Shown: positions 18,769 to 26,896, counted from the first letter of the stretch. The stretch: 64,000 nt of DNA from Gammaproteobacteria bacterium (GCA_024280395.1 JAJRQG010000020.1:27956-91955), one strand, 5' to 3'. Notes: generated by a model not told the origin, from the sequence alone. Made by a program: numbers and translations.

Positions 18769-19644
18769 TCACCAATAAATAAATACAACTAAAATGTGCA
18801 CGATTAATGCTGCCAACAATGCGATTGTAATGGGAATATGAAAAATCAACCACGCTTTTAAATAAGCCTTTACTTGGAGAGTTCTCCTAATAATTTTTAA
18901 CAACCTTTGACGCCTTGAAAACAAAGTCAATATTTCATTTAAAGCACTAGCTTCTGCTTGTTTCTGGCTATTGGGGATAGCTGTAGACAGAATATCAATA
19001 ATTATTTCTTGATTTTTATTAGTTACCAATTGTTTTGATCCTGATTGTAGACGAATTTTTGACCCGTCTTTGCCTCTTAATTGTTTGAAAAGAGTACTAT
19101 CCAATTGTGTATTTTCAATGGCACTTAACACCATCAATCTAACACCAGTTCGGCAAGAGATTGCTAAATTTTTAATCTTTTCATCGATTTCCTGCAAGTC
19201 ATCAAACCATTGATCTTGTGAGGTTCCATTGTTATTAGAAGATAAAATTCTGGGGTAATGCATATAGGCAAAAAGACCGAAAAAGCCTGAAAAAATAACT
19301 GCAAGCATAAGTATATAGGCCAGGGTATGAACGTTCCAGCCCACTTGAAAAGCCGCATGCAAAGTAGTTATCAACAATAATGAGGTTCCTAGGAACACAT
19401 GGGCAGAAGTCCAGCCTTCAACTGTTCCCATATTTGAAGAATATGATCTTTTACGTATTCCCAAGAAAGTCAATAACAATATAAAGAAAGCAGAGGTAAT
19501 GCCAAGAATATAACCTTGTAATGTACCACCATTTGCTGGTTGGTCTTCACCCTGTGAAAAATAGAGTGCTATACTTGCAACAGCCAATACAAGAAATAAC
19601 TTTAAATATCTGTAATGTTTATATTTTAATAAATTTTGATGCAT
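18769..19644 (-). CDS. Cytochrome b-like integral membrane protein
   Basis: The start at 19644 is preferred over 19656: a GGAAG ribosome-binding site lies 7 nt upstream and the gene then begins directly after the preceding stop. The product has about 291 residues. Five hydrophobic helices are visible: four in the first half, and one at the extreme C terminus after a charged cytoplasmic domain of about 110 residues. Histidines sit in or at the edges of helices (SAHVFLG and TTLHAAF in helix 3, NVHTLAY before helix 4, IFHIP and LIVHIL in helix 5), which could ligate two b hemes. The inferred role is to pass electrons between the ferredoxin-containing flavoprotein encoded upstream and the decaheme protein encoded downstream. 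The family name is not certain. Confidence 0.7.
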   Translation of the reverse strand: MHQNLLKYKHYRYLKLFLVLAVASIALYFSQGEDQPANGGTLQGYILGITSAFFILLLTFLGIRKRSYSSNMGTVEGWTSAHVFLGTSLLLITTLHAAFQVGWNVHTLAYILMLAVIFSGFFGLFAYMHYPRILSSNNNGTSQDQWFDDLQEIDEKIKNLAISCRTGVRLMVLSAIENTQLDSTLFKQLRGKDGSKIRLQSGSKQLVTNKNQEIIIDILSTAIPNSQKQAEASALNEILTLFSRRQRLLKIIRRTLQVKAYLKAWLIFHIPITIALLAALIVHILVVFIYW

Positions 19645-19645
19645 A

Positions 19646-22141
19646 TTATCTTCCATCCACCAATTCTACAAAATCATTTGGACTTATTCTGATAGCCGCC
19701 CCAGTTGGACAAGCACGTACACAAGCAGGACCTCCTTTTAGATCCATGCAAGCATCACATTTGACGGCTTTTTTACCTTTGTCCTTGGCTTTCTTGTCAA
19801 TTGTTACTTTTTTTGGTTCTCCTGGACCACTACCAACTCCCATGAACATCCAAGCAAATAAACTAGGCTTCTTGGGCATGTCATAACTCATCTTAATTAC
19901 ATCATATGGACAATTAGTTTCACAGTTTCCACAACCAATACAAGAAGTATCAATAAACACTTCCCCACTTTCAGCACGGTGAATTGCATCTGCCGGACAA
20001 TCTTTCATACAGTGGGGTTGTTCGCAATGCCTACATGAAATTGGAATATGCAAACCGGCAAAAGAGGAACCCGACTCTCTATCAAGTCTAGAGATACCAT
20101 TGTGAGTTTCAGCACATGCAGTTTCACAATTATCACACGCCACACATAGAGTTTCATCTATCACCAGTGCATTGGTCGCTTCTCCCAATCCTTTATCTAG
20201 AAGAAAACTCACTGTTTCAGCCGCTTCAACAACAGATCCCATAGAGTTAGAGTTCTTCATCAATTCCGCTAAATTTTTTTGTAATACTTTAATTTCATCA
20301 GGGTTTGATTTCACTAATGTAATAAATTGCTGCCGGTTTATTTTTAAGGCCTCTACCCTAACAGCTGCTTTGGCAGTATGCAGCCTAACTGGATTACCCA
20401 TCAGTGCCATTTGACCAACCAAATCTCCAGATTGCAATTGTACAGTCACTACGTTTCCTTTTGATAAAGAGACTGTTCCCGAACGAATCAGGTACAATTC
20501 TGCACCTTTTTCCCCTTCCTTAAAAATCTCCTCATTGGCTTTAAACTCTAACATTTCTACAGTTCCAGCCAACTGTACTAGTTCTTTGTTTGGTAGTTTG
20601 GGACTAAATGCACCTTGTAGGGCACGGGTGATAAAAATCCTATTGATTCCTTCTGCCACCTCATCATTAGAATTCATCAACTTAATCATAATCCTTCTTG
20701 AAGTTTCAATCAAAATACAGTCACTGCTTGCTATGGCATGGGCTTTTCTTGGGCGACCAGACAATAGACTCATCTCTCCAAAAAATTGACCAGCACCAAC
20801 AGTGAATTTTTTACCCGTACCTGAATCTAGATAAACCTCTCCTTCAACAATGGTATAAAAAGAGTTAGAATAATCTCCCTTCTTAAAAATATAATCACCC
20901 GCTTTAATTAGCTTTGTTAATTTGCTTACGCCGGCATTTCTAGCAATTTTTTCTTCCTTTTGTGTCTCTGTATATAATTCTTCATCCAAGGCAATAACAA
21001 TATTGCTTTCAATGATAAGCTCTCTAAAAGCCAAGGCATTCATGCGCCTAAACATTGGGACTCTTTGTTGGTACAACTCCAATACTTTTTGCGCATCCAT
21101 CGCATAGGGGAGCAATTTAAACTGCTGCTCCAACAAAGGATGATCTGCAGGCTTAATCTCTTTACCATGAATAAATTCGATAACATCATAACCTTGATTC
21201 ATGGCTTGCTTAATCAAAGGGTAGCCACCCAATGCACCGATAATATAAAGGCCTTTGACATTGCTTTGATATTGATTATCTAAATCAGGGATTGAATCGG
21301 GTTTATCATTGGGAAATTGAACGCCACAAGATTCAACAAAACGGCGTGGAGCAATTGCACCCAATCTTGCAATAATACAATCACAAGCAATTTCTTTATC
21401 TCCATCAGGAGTATCTAAAACGATTGCTCCATTTTGGCCATTGCCATCCGGTAGTTGAACTGATTTCACATTGGTATTATAGCCACAATAAAATTCATTG
21501 GACTTACTATTGATCGCAGCCAAAACCGCATTTAAATTACCCTCTTTGGCACGGGCAAATTCATTTTTACGGTTAATGATGTGTACAGTGTTTTGCTGAG
21601 CTAGACCCAATGCGTTTTCAATTGCTGCATCACCTGCACCAATTACCACAATCGTTTTGTCCTCAAATTCCGCAGGGTCTTCCAAAGTATATCTGACGAA
21701 GTCTGATTCGTCATCTCCTGGCATACCAAGCTTTCGTGGATTTCCTTGCAAACCAATACTAAGTATCACATTTTCAGAGGTGATCTCATTGCCATTTTTG
21801 AGTTTGATTATAAAGTTTGGGTTTTCACCAGAAATAGAAACAACTTCAGTTTCATATTGGACATTGACTTCGCAGTTTTTTAAACCATCTTCCCAAGCCT
21901 GCAAAACTGTTTCTCTTTTGCCAGCAACAAATTCCATGGGACTACGCAAATCAAGAAACCCAGGTTCATCCATAACATGCTTGCCTTTTTGATACTGGAA
22001 AATTGTCTTGGCTGGGCTAGAAAAAGCCTCTAGTAATAGGTGTGAGGAACCCTCCTGACTATAATGCGCAGCTCTTGCAGCAGCACTCAACCCCGCAGGT
22101 CCGGAACCAATAATTACAACCTTATATTTGTGGCTATCCAT
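19646..22141 (-). CDS. Fusion flavoprotein: FAD/NAD(P) oxidoreductase, two cyclic-nucleotide-binding domains, four-cluster ferredoxin
   Basis: The protein has 831 residues and no signal peptide. Residues 1-340 form a thioredoxin-reductase-like fold with GSGPAG (FAD, about 12) and GAGDAAIENA (NAD(P), about 168), but I see no CXXC redox pair. Two cNMP-binding domains follow (about 405-490 with FGEMSLLSGRPRKA, and about 525-610 with VGQMALMGNP). Residues about 665-820 hold four cysteine groups: CVACDNCETAC, CRHCEQPHCMKDCP, CIGCGNCETNCP, and a CDAC group completed by CVRACP. This is the DmsB/NrfC-type four [4Fe-4S] arrangement. It is the first gene of the run. The inferred role is a cytoplasmic electron entry (or exit) module at the membrane, possibly gated by a cyclic nucleotide. 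The first cNMP domain keeps the Arg typical of the phosphate-binding cassette more clearly than the second. Confidence 0.85.
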   Translation of the reverse strand: MDSHKYKVVIIGSGPAGLSAAARAAHYSQEGSSHLLLEAFSSPAKTIFQYQKGKHVMDEPGFLDLRSPMEFVAGKRETVLQAWEDGLKNCEVNVQYETEVVSISGENPNFIIKLKNGNEITSENVILSIGLQGNPRKLGMPGDDESDFVRYTLEDPAEFEDKTIVVIGAGDAAIENALGLAQQNTVHIINRKNEFARAKEGNLNAVLAAINSKSNEFYCGYNTNVKSVQLPDGNGQNGAIVLDTPDGDKEIACDCIIARLGAIAPRRFVESCGVQFPNDKPDSIPDLDNQYQSNVKGLYIIGALGGYPLIKQAMNQGYDVIEFIHGKEIKPADHPLLEQQFKLLPYAMDAQKVLELYQQRVPMFRRMNALAFRELIIESNIVIALDEELYTETQKEEKIARNAGVSKLTKLIKAGDYIFKKGDYSNSFYTIVEGEVYLDSGTGKKFTVGAGQFFGEMSLLSGRPRKAHAIASSDCILIETSRRIMIKLMNSNDEVAEGINRIFITRALQGAFSPKLPNKELVQLAGTVEMLEFKANEEIFKEGEKGAELYLIRSGTVSLSKGNVVTVQLQSGDLVGQMALMGNPVRLHTAKAAVRVEALKINRQQFITLVKSNPDEIKVLQKNLAELMKNSNSMGSVVEAAETVSFLLDKGLGEATNALVIDETLCVACDNCETACAETHNGISRLDRESGSSFAGLHIPISCRHCEQPHCMKDCPADAIHRAESGEVFIDTSCIGCGNCETNCPYDVIKMSYDMPKKPSLFAWMFMGVGSGPGEPKKVTIDKKAKDKGKKAVKCDACMDLKGGPACVRACPTGAAIRISPNDFVELVDGR

Positions 22142-22204
22142 AAGTTATATTTGCCCCCATCAAAAAATCAACCTAATCTAACCTTTATATATTAACTTAT
22201 TTTC

Positions 22205-22232
22205 CTACTATAAATCAACCATAATTTGTCAA
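22205..22232 (-). promoter_or_regulatory. Candidate sigma-70 promoter of the electron-transfer operon
   Basis: On the minus strand a perfect TTGACA (22232-22227) lies 16 nt before TAGTAG (22210-22205), a weak -10. An overlapping TATAGT is a better -10 but leaves only a 14-nt spacer. The element is about 64 nt upstream of the first start codon. A weak -10 behind a perfect -35 would fit an activated promoter. Confidence 0.4.
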
Positions 22233-22250
22233 TTCAAATTTTTAATGGAG

Positions 22251-22258
22251 TCACGTGA
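22251..22258. promoter_or_regulatory. TCACGTGA palindrome upstream of the operon promoter
   Basis: A perfect 8-bp palindrome sits within GAGTCACGTGAGTCAC, which also contains the direct repeat GAGTCAC. It lies 19 nt upstream of the candidate -35, a position suited to an activator site, in the gap between divergent genes. The factor is unknown; this is suggestive only. Confidence 0.3.
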
Positions 22259-22355
22259 GTCACACCGCCTATCATTCTGCCAGAATTTGTAAAATAATGT
22301 TACTGACCAACATTTTAGCAAACAATAATGTGCAATTGTGCTAAAATTATCGACT

Positions 22356-22772
22356 ATGAATAAACACAAACATATTGTTGACCCAACATTTTTAAGAGAT
22401 TCAGATTACTCATATGTCGAATATGATGATAGCCAGTTGGCTTCCATTCTATGTTTCTCCATAGCTAGACATAATAAAGACTTAATATTGCATCAACAAC
22501 GGATCGAATTGTTCTCAAAAACCCAAGAATTTCGATTATTATTTAGCGCTATTGTTGATTTATTTGTTTCACTTGGGGACAAAGGCATTGACTATAAGCT
22601 ACGGATATTTAATAAATACAAACCTCAATTAACTCCTGTACAAACCTTAACTCTTAGCAATACTTTAAGTCGACAATTAAAAGCTTCACATGCCATTCAA
22701 GATTTAACTCAATCAATTTTAAGTCTAGGCTTACAAGGTGAGCTACTCTCATCAACTCACTTAGGCAAATGA
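22356..22772 (+). CDS. Hypothetical protein, helical, about 138 residues
   Basis: I do not recognise the family. The start at ATG 22356 is chosen over an in-frame GTG at 22338. The product is soluble, with no signal peptide or membrane helix, and is mostly predicted alpha-helical (LASILCFSIARHNKDLILHQQRIELF, shown here only by its first and last segments LASILCF and QRIELF). It stands divergently from the electron-transfer operon and just upstream of the Roadblock/GTPase island. Ordinary codon use and lack of overlap support a real gene. Confidence 0.6.
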   Translation: MNKHKHIVDPTFLRDSDYSYVEYDDSQLASILCFSIARHNKDLILHQQRIELFSKTQEFRLLFSAIVDLFVSLGDKGIDYKLRIFNKYKPQLTPVQTLTLSNTLSRQLKASHAIQDLTQSILSLGLQGELLSSTHLGK

Positions 22773-22925
22773 ATGATAGCACCGCTATTGCCTCAGACTA
22801 TGGCGATATTATTCTTAAGAATAAGACCAGAATTTACCTTTGCAACACAAGTGTACAAAAAAACATGTTGAGCTTATGGTCAAACATTACTCTATATTGT
22901 AAATCCTAAACTAACTAATTAAATT

Positions 22926-23561
22926 ATGAATTCAGAACAACCAAAATTCTTACTCCCAACTCCAGCTGGAGCTTATTATTTTTCTCAAGAGAAATCCAAT
23001 TGTTGGCAAAGAGACGTACTAAGCAAACTTTTTTCTCAACCTGAAACACCACCACTATCAAATGAAACACTAATTGATTTATTTGACATAGATGACCCAA
23101 ACAATCTAGAAGAGAAGTTAAGAGAATGTGAAGCTTTAAAACTCATTCAAGTTGTTGATCAAAAAATTAACGCACCAGACGGTGACCTTGTAGACAATAT
23201 AAAAGACATCATTCCTGTTTTTTCAAAAAACAACAAAGTACTTCTATCAGACTCTCAAGGGTTTTGCATCACCAATGTCGGCTTTCCTGATGACATGGTA
23301 GAAGAAATTTCCGTACTTTCTGCTGATATTGCCATTATGCACAAAAGAAGAGCACTAGAAATCAATAAGAACCTAGGTCTAACTTCTCAGGCTTGGTCAA
23401 TTGTTGATGCATCTGGAAATAGCTGTCTTGGTTTTTGGCCTATCAATATTAATGAAGAAGTTTTCGTTTTGGCTATCGAAGGCACACCTTTCTTTAATCA
23501 TCCTTCCATCATCACTTTGATTTGGATGCTATATTTAAGGTATGGAAGATCTGAAGAATAA
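22926..23561 (+). CDS. Hypothetical protein with Roadblock/LC7-like C-terminal half
   Basis: The 211-residue soluble protein has an N-terminal third (about 15-90) that looks helical and could form a small winged-helix-type module. The C-terminal half (about 100-205) follows a Roadblock/longin rhythm: KVLLSDSQGFCITNVGFP, then a helix with EEISVLSADIA, then WSIVDASGN and VFVLAIEG strands. The assignment rests on pattern and on neighbours, since three other Roadblock genes lie within 5 kb. The gene ends 32 nt before a strong hairpin. Start ATG 22926 has no strong ribosome-binding site. It may be a subunit or reader of the GTPase/Roadblock system. Confidence 0.6.
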   Translation: MNSEQPKFLLPTPAGAYYFSQEKSNCWQRDVLSKLFSQPETPPLSNETLIDLFDIDDPNNLEEKLRECEALKLIQVVDQKINAPDGDLVDNIKDIIPVFSKNNKVLLSDSQGFCITNVGFPDDMVEEISVLSADIAIMHKRRALEINKNLGLTSQAWSIVDASGNSCLGFWPININEEVFVLAIEGTPFFNHPSIITLIWMLYLRYGRSEE

Positions 23562-23592
23562 TAAAATATCAGACCTACACTGTTGGCTTAAT

Positions 23593-23620
23593 ATTACCTG
23601 CGGTTTTGATCGCAGGTAAT
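23593..23620. terminator. Hairpin between convergent genes
   Basis: A perfect 10-bp stem, ATTACCTGCG (23593-23602) with CGCAGGTAAT (23611-23620), has an 8-nt loop. It lies between the Roadblock-like gene (+) and the PhnD-like gene (-). The T-tract is short on both sides, but the position suits a shared terminator. Confidence 0.6.
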
Positions 23621-23630
23621 TTCCATCTTA

Positions 23631-24377
23631 CTATGTGATCAACGTATCCATTAAATCAATCATAAATTCAGCATCTTCTTGTTCCTGGTTTACCCAATGC
23701 TCAAAACCCAAAGATGCCAATACACCGGGACCTTTTTCAAGGTTATGCATGTCATTTAATAATTTTCTAATGTCATCAACGCGATTGATTAACTGTGGAC
23801 CGACCAAAAAACTGTGCGTAATCACGGATATTTCACTGGCAATAATCGGCCTTATTTGACTTTTTATAAATTTAGACATATTGTCATAGGATTCTTTTAG
23901 AAAAAATCCCACATCTGACTGTTGATTAATTAAACTTTTAGCAACCATCACATAATTACTTAACTCACTTATATTAACATTGCCTTTATTTAAATCAGCA
24001 GGCTCTAACATAATCATGCCAATGGTATTGACTTCAGGATCATCTGCCATTGAGACATTGCAGTTTTCTTTAAGGTCCTCAACGCAAGAAATATCAGAAT
24101 CAGTGCCTACACAAATCACCGCTTCATCCGCTTTTCCTGATGGTGCGGCTACAGCAATAAAGCCCTTGTCTCTAATCAAAGTTGAAGCATCATAGGGATT
24201 GGCAAAAATCAAGTCGATTTTATCTTCTTGGATTTCTTTTCTTTGATCATCAAATGAGTCAAATAATTCCAAGTGAATCGCTTCACTCAGTTGGTTCTGT
24301 AACCAAGTATTGAATATATACCAACCCGCGATAAAATCTGGTGAAAAATCAGGGCTAACTGTCATTCTATAAGTCAT
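23631..24377 (-). CDS. PhnD-like binding protein without signal peptide
   Basis: The 248-residue protein resembles PhnD-type phosphate/phosphonate-binding proteins, with the IDLIFANPYDASTLI segment that lines the ligand pocket and later DVGFFLKESYD. It starts MTYRMTVSPDF, with no signal peptide and no lipobox, so it should stay in the cytoplasm. No ABC permease or ATPase gene is near. The 5' end overlaps the PAS gene by 4 nt, which indicates an operon with PAS and Roadblock genes. The inferred role is a ligand sensor rather than an uptake protein. A paralogue with the same features lies at 25354-26097. Confidence 0.72.
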   Translation of the reverse strand: MTYRMTVSPDFSPDFIAGWYIFNTWLQNQLSEAIHLELFDSFDDQRKEIQEDKIDLIFANPYDASTLIRDKGFIAVAAPSGKADEAVICVGTDSDISCVEDLKENCNVSMADDPEVNTIGMIMLEPADLNKGNVNISELSNYVMVAKSLINQQSDVGFFLKESYDNMSKFIKSQIRPIIASEISVITHSFLVGPQLINRVDDIRKLLNDMHNLEKGPGVLASLGFEHWVNQEQEDAEFMIDLMDTLIT

Positions 24378-24829
24378 TGTTCATTCTCCTGGGCCAACAT
24401 GGTTTTATACAACTCTGTACACTCGTCGATTTTAGTTCTAGAAGGCTTTCTTCTTACCGATGCATAACCCACAACTTTTCCTTTGCGAATATTGGGGACA
24501 ACAACCGCATAGACCCAGTAATATTTGCCGTCTTTTCGTAAGTTTTTTACATAACCATTCCATTTGCTTTTTGATTCTATTGTTTCCCACAGATCTTTGA
24601 ATGCCGCGGCAGGCATGTCTGGATGTCTTAGTAAATGATGTGGCTTTCCAATAATCTCACTCTCACTAAAAGCTGATATATCAACAAAAGCTTGATTACA
24701 ATGAGTAATCACGCCTTTTGCGTCAGTTCTAGATACAATGAGCTTGCCCTCAGGAAAAGGAACTTCTTCATCTATGACGTTCCTATTATCAGATGTTCCA
24801 TCATGATAATTGAGTTGAATATCAGTCAT
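24374..24829 (-). CDS. Single PAS-domain protein (Aer-like)
   Basis: The 151-residue protein is nearly a lone PAS domain: SRTDAKGVITHCNQAFVDIS, then GKPHHLLRHPDMPAAAF, then WNGYVKNLRKDGKYYWV, close in style to the PAS domain of aerotaxis receptor Aer, which binds FAD. The protein has no transmitter, methyl-accepting or GGDEF output, so it must act through a partner. It is followed by a PhnD-like gene with a 4-nt overlap and preceded at 11 nt by a Roadblock gene. The inferred role is a redox- or ligand-sensing module of the Roadblock/GTPase island. Whether it holds a cofactor cannot be judged. Confidence 0.8.
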   Translation of the reverse strand: MTDIQLNYHDGTSDNRNVIDEEVPFPEGKLIVSRTDAKGVITHCNQAFVDISAFSESEIIGKPHHLLRHPDMPAAAFKDLWETIESKSKWNGYVKNLRKDGKYYWVYAVVVPNIRKGKVVGYASVRRKPSRTKIDECTELYKTMLAQENEQ

Positions 24830-24840
24830 GATAATTACTC

Positions 24841-25203
24841 CTAAATCAATTCGGCAGTTTTCTTGGCTGCACGTTTGACATCTAAAAATATCAAGCCTAA
24901 TTTTGCATTGGCTTTTGCCATCACTGTCAGAACTGCATCATCACCTGCTTTCAACATTAAAACGTAACCATTTCCACCTTTAATCAGCACTTGATCCAAG
25001 CTTCCTCGTTCAAGTTCTTGGGCTGTTCTATCACCCAATGATAACATCGCAGCACTCATAGCTCCCACTCTGTCTTCATCAATACTGGTTGGCAATTGAG
25101 ATGCCATAATGAGACCATCTGTTGAGATGATTGCCGATGCTTCAACATCCGCTGATGAACTGTTTAACTCGTTCAATATGTTGTTTAACATATCAATTCG
25201 CAT
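24841..25203 (-). CDS. Roadblock/LC7 (MglB-like) protein, copy 1
   Basis: The 120-residue Roadblock/LC7 protein has the typical ASAIISTDGLIMASQLP strand-turn-strand, a helix with MSAAMLSLGDRTAQEL, then VLIKGGNGYVLMLKAG and the AKLGLIFLDVKRAA helix. Roadblock proteins dimerise and act as GTPase-activating or scaffold partners of MglA/CvnD-type GTPases. The start ATG at 25203 has an AGGAGAG ribosome-binding site. It differs from copy 2 (26115-26477) at only two residues, although about 50 codons differ. It leads the PAS and PhnD-like genes. Confidence 0.9.
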   Translation of the reverse strand: MRIDMLNNILNELNSSSADVEASAIISTDGLIMASQLPTSIDEDRVGAMSAAMLSLGDRTAQELERGSLDQVLIKGGNGYVLMLKAGDDAVLTVMAKANAKLGLIFLDVKRAAKKTAELI

Positions 25204-25353
25204 AATACTCTCCTGAAGAAACTTCTGAAAAATAGAGAATTTCTATTTTTAAGGCTTCTTTATGTTGTTATAAAGAAAGAGCATTATGCACGTGAATTTT
25301 TAAGACAAACTTGATCTATATCAAGTATTTTTTGATGTAACAATCGTTAACAA

Positions 25354-26097
25354 TTATTCCATAATTCCAGACTCTAAATCCAATAAAGATTTAAAATTTA
25401 ACACCTCTTCTTTTGTAACAGGAATGAATTTCTCAACATTGACAGCATTCAGAGTTTCACTGCCTTTAACTTTTCTGTGGGCATCCAATAAAATCTCAGT
25501 AACCGCTTGTGCCTTATCCAAATGTTCTTCTTTGATAAAAACCGAATGAAAGATACTTTTCTCTGAAGTTTCCCCCAACTTAGTTACCATACTCTGGCTT
25601 AATTTATTTAAACCATCATAAAAATCTTTATAAACAAACCCATAAGGTTTTTCACCTTGGCTAACCGCTTTAACAACAGCCATCCAATTATCCTTGGAAT
25701 AAATTTTCTTGGGTTTTATTCCCTGCTCAACTAAACCTTTGATACCTATTCTTGTTACCATCATGCCATTACAACTCAAACATTCACTGTCATTTAACAC
25801 AGACAATGAACCACTATCAGCATCATTGTTAGCAATAAACACAATTTCATCATACAAATTGGTTGAATGTACCAAGGGAACGTAATCAAATTTTTCCAAC
25901 AACTCTAAAGAATCTTGTGGATTGGCGTAAACCAAATCCGCTTCGGACATTTTTTGATGAAACTCTACAAAATCCAAACACTTGTAATACTTTGTACTGG
26001 CTTTACAATACTTGGTTAAATATTGAGCAAACTGAAACCACTTGATTGGATCACCAGCCGTATCATGTGGACAAACCATTAATGTCATACTTTGCAT
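25354..26097 (-). CDS. PhnD-like binding protein without signal peptide, second copy
   Basis: The 247-residue protein follows the PhnD-like fold: MTLMVCPHDTAGD start, SEADLVYANPQDSLELL pocket segment, and KPYGFVYKDFYDGLN. Like its neighbour at 23631 it lacks a signal peptide and any transporter partner. It follows Roadblock copy 2 by 17 nt, so each Roadblock copy is paired with a PhnD-like gene. The two PhnD-like proteins are strongly diverged in sequence, in contrast to the two Roadblock proteins. The inferred role is a cytoplasmic ligand sensor. The ligand is unknown. Confidence 0.7.
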   Translation of the reverse strand: MQSMTLMVCPHDTAGDPIKWFQFAQYLTKYCKASTKYYKCLDFVEFHQKMSEADLVYANPQDSLELLEKFDYVPLVHSTNLYDEIVFIANNDADSGSLSVLNDSECLSCNGMMVTRIGIKGLVEQGIKPKKIYSKDNWMAVVKAVSQGEKPYGFVYKDFYDGLNKLSQSMVTKLGETSEKSIFHSVFIKEEHLDKAQAVTEILLDAHRKVKGSETLNAVNVEKFIPVTKEEVLNFKSLLDLESGIME

Positions 26098-26114
26098 AAT
26101 TTTCCCCCGATGAT

Positions 26115-26477
26115 TTAGATAAGTTCTGCTGTTTTCTTAGCTGCTCGTTTTACATCTAAAAAAATCAATCCCAATTTAGCGTTGGCTTTTGCCATTACAG
26201 TGAGTACTGCATCTTCTCCAGCTTTCAGCATCAATACATAACCATTGCCACCTTTAATAAGTACTTGATCTAGACCTCCTCGCTCTAGTTCTTGTGCCGT
26301 TCTATCACCCAATGACAACATCGCAGCACTCATAGCACCCACTCTGTCTTCATCAATACTGGTTGGAAGCTGTGATGCCATAATTAAACCGTCAGTTGAA
26401 ATAATCGCAGATGCTTCAACATCCGCTGATGAGCTATTCAACTCATTTAATATGTTGTTCAACATATCAATTCTCAT
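26115..26477 (-). CDS. Roadblock/LC7 (MglB-like) protein, copy 2
   Basis: The start at 26477 is chosen over an in-frame upstream codon at 26510. It has the ribosome-binding site AAAGGAGAA and gives the same 120-residue length as copy 1. The two proteins differ only by Ser/Gly (RGGLDQ here) and Asp/Glu (AGEDAV here). It is the first gene of its transcription unit and is followed by a PhnD-like gene. Function as for copy 1: probable homo- or heterodimeric regulator of a small GTPase. Confidence 0.9.
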   Translation of the reverse strand: MRIDMLNNILNELNSSSADVEASAIISTDGLIMASQLPTSIDEDRVGAMSAAMLSLGDRTAQELERGGLDQVLIKGGNGYVLMLKAGEDAVLTVMAKANAKLGLIFLDVKRAAKKTAELI

Positions 26478-26896
26478 AATATTCTCCTTTAAAAAACAAT
26501 AAAAATGCATGTTACCCTAATTTTATTGTATTACAAATTATATGAGGTCAAAACCATCTGTTTGAATGTCAATAATTGTTACGAATCTAATCATATTGAG
26601 AAATGCAAGGCTAGTTAAAATAATAATGACATGATGTATGTGACTTCATACTCTAACTGACAATAATTGACACCTTATCTTCCTTTGCCTGGAAAATTTA
26701 GAAGGAAATGTCAATTATTAGGAACAATCAAGATGTCTAGATAATTAACTTTAGAGTTGACAATTCGTAACAATTGACACACTGCATTAAGTTGACTTAT
26801 TAGTGTTTACTAATATAATTCAAAATATCAAGAAAGCTGTTCCTTTCTAAAACAATAAGAAATTTAAAAATTTCAATTAAAGAAGGAGAGAGCTTT
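26478..26896. promoter_or_regulatory. Divergent regulatory region with spaced inverted repeats
   Basis: This 419-bp gap separates Roadblock copy 2 (-) and the GTPase gene (+). It holds a long spaced inverted repeat: 26567-26586 pairs with 26763-26779 (ATTCGTAACAATTGACA), identical apart from a 3-nt insertion in the first arm. A second pair, AATAATTGACA (26662-26672) and TGTCAATTATT (26709-26719), lies between them. Further TTGACA-like copies occur at about 26757 and 26791. The GTPase gene has a strong AAGGAGAGAG ribosome-binding site. This could be a multi-site operator. Confidence 0.5.

Noticed and set aside
26478..26510. N-terminal extension of Roadblock copy 2
   Set aside because: The ribosome-binding site AAAGGAGAA and identity with copy 1 fix the start at 26477.
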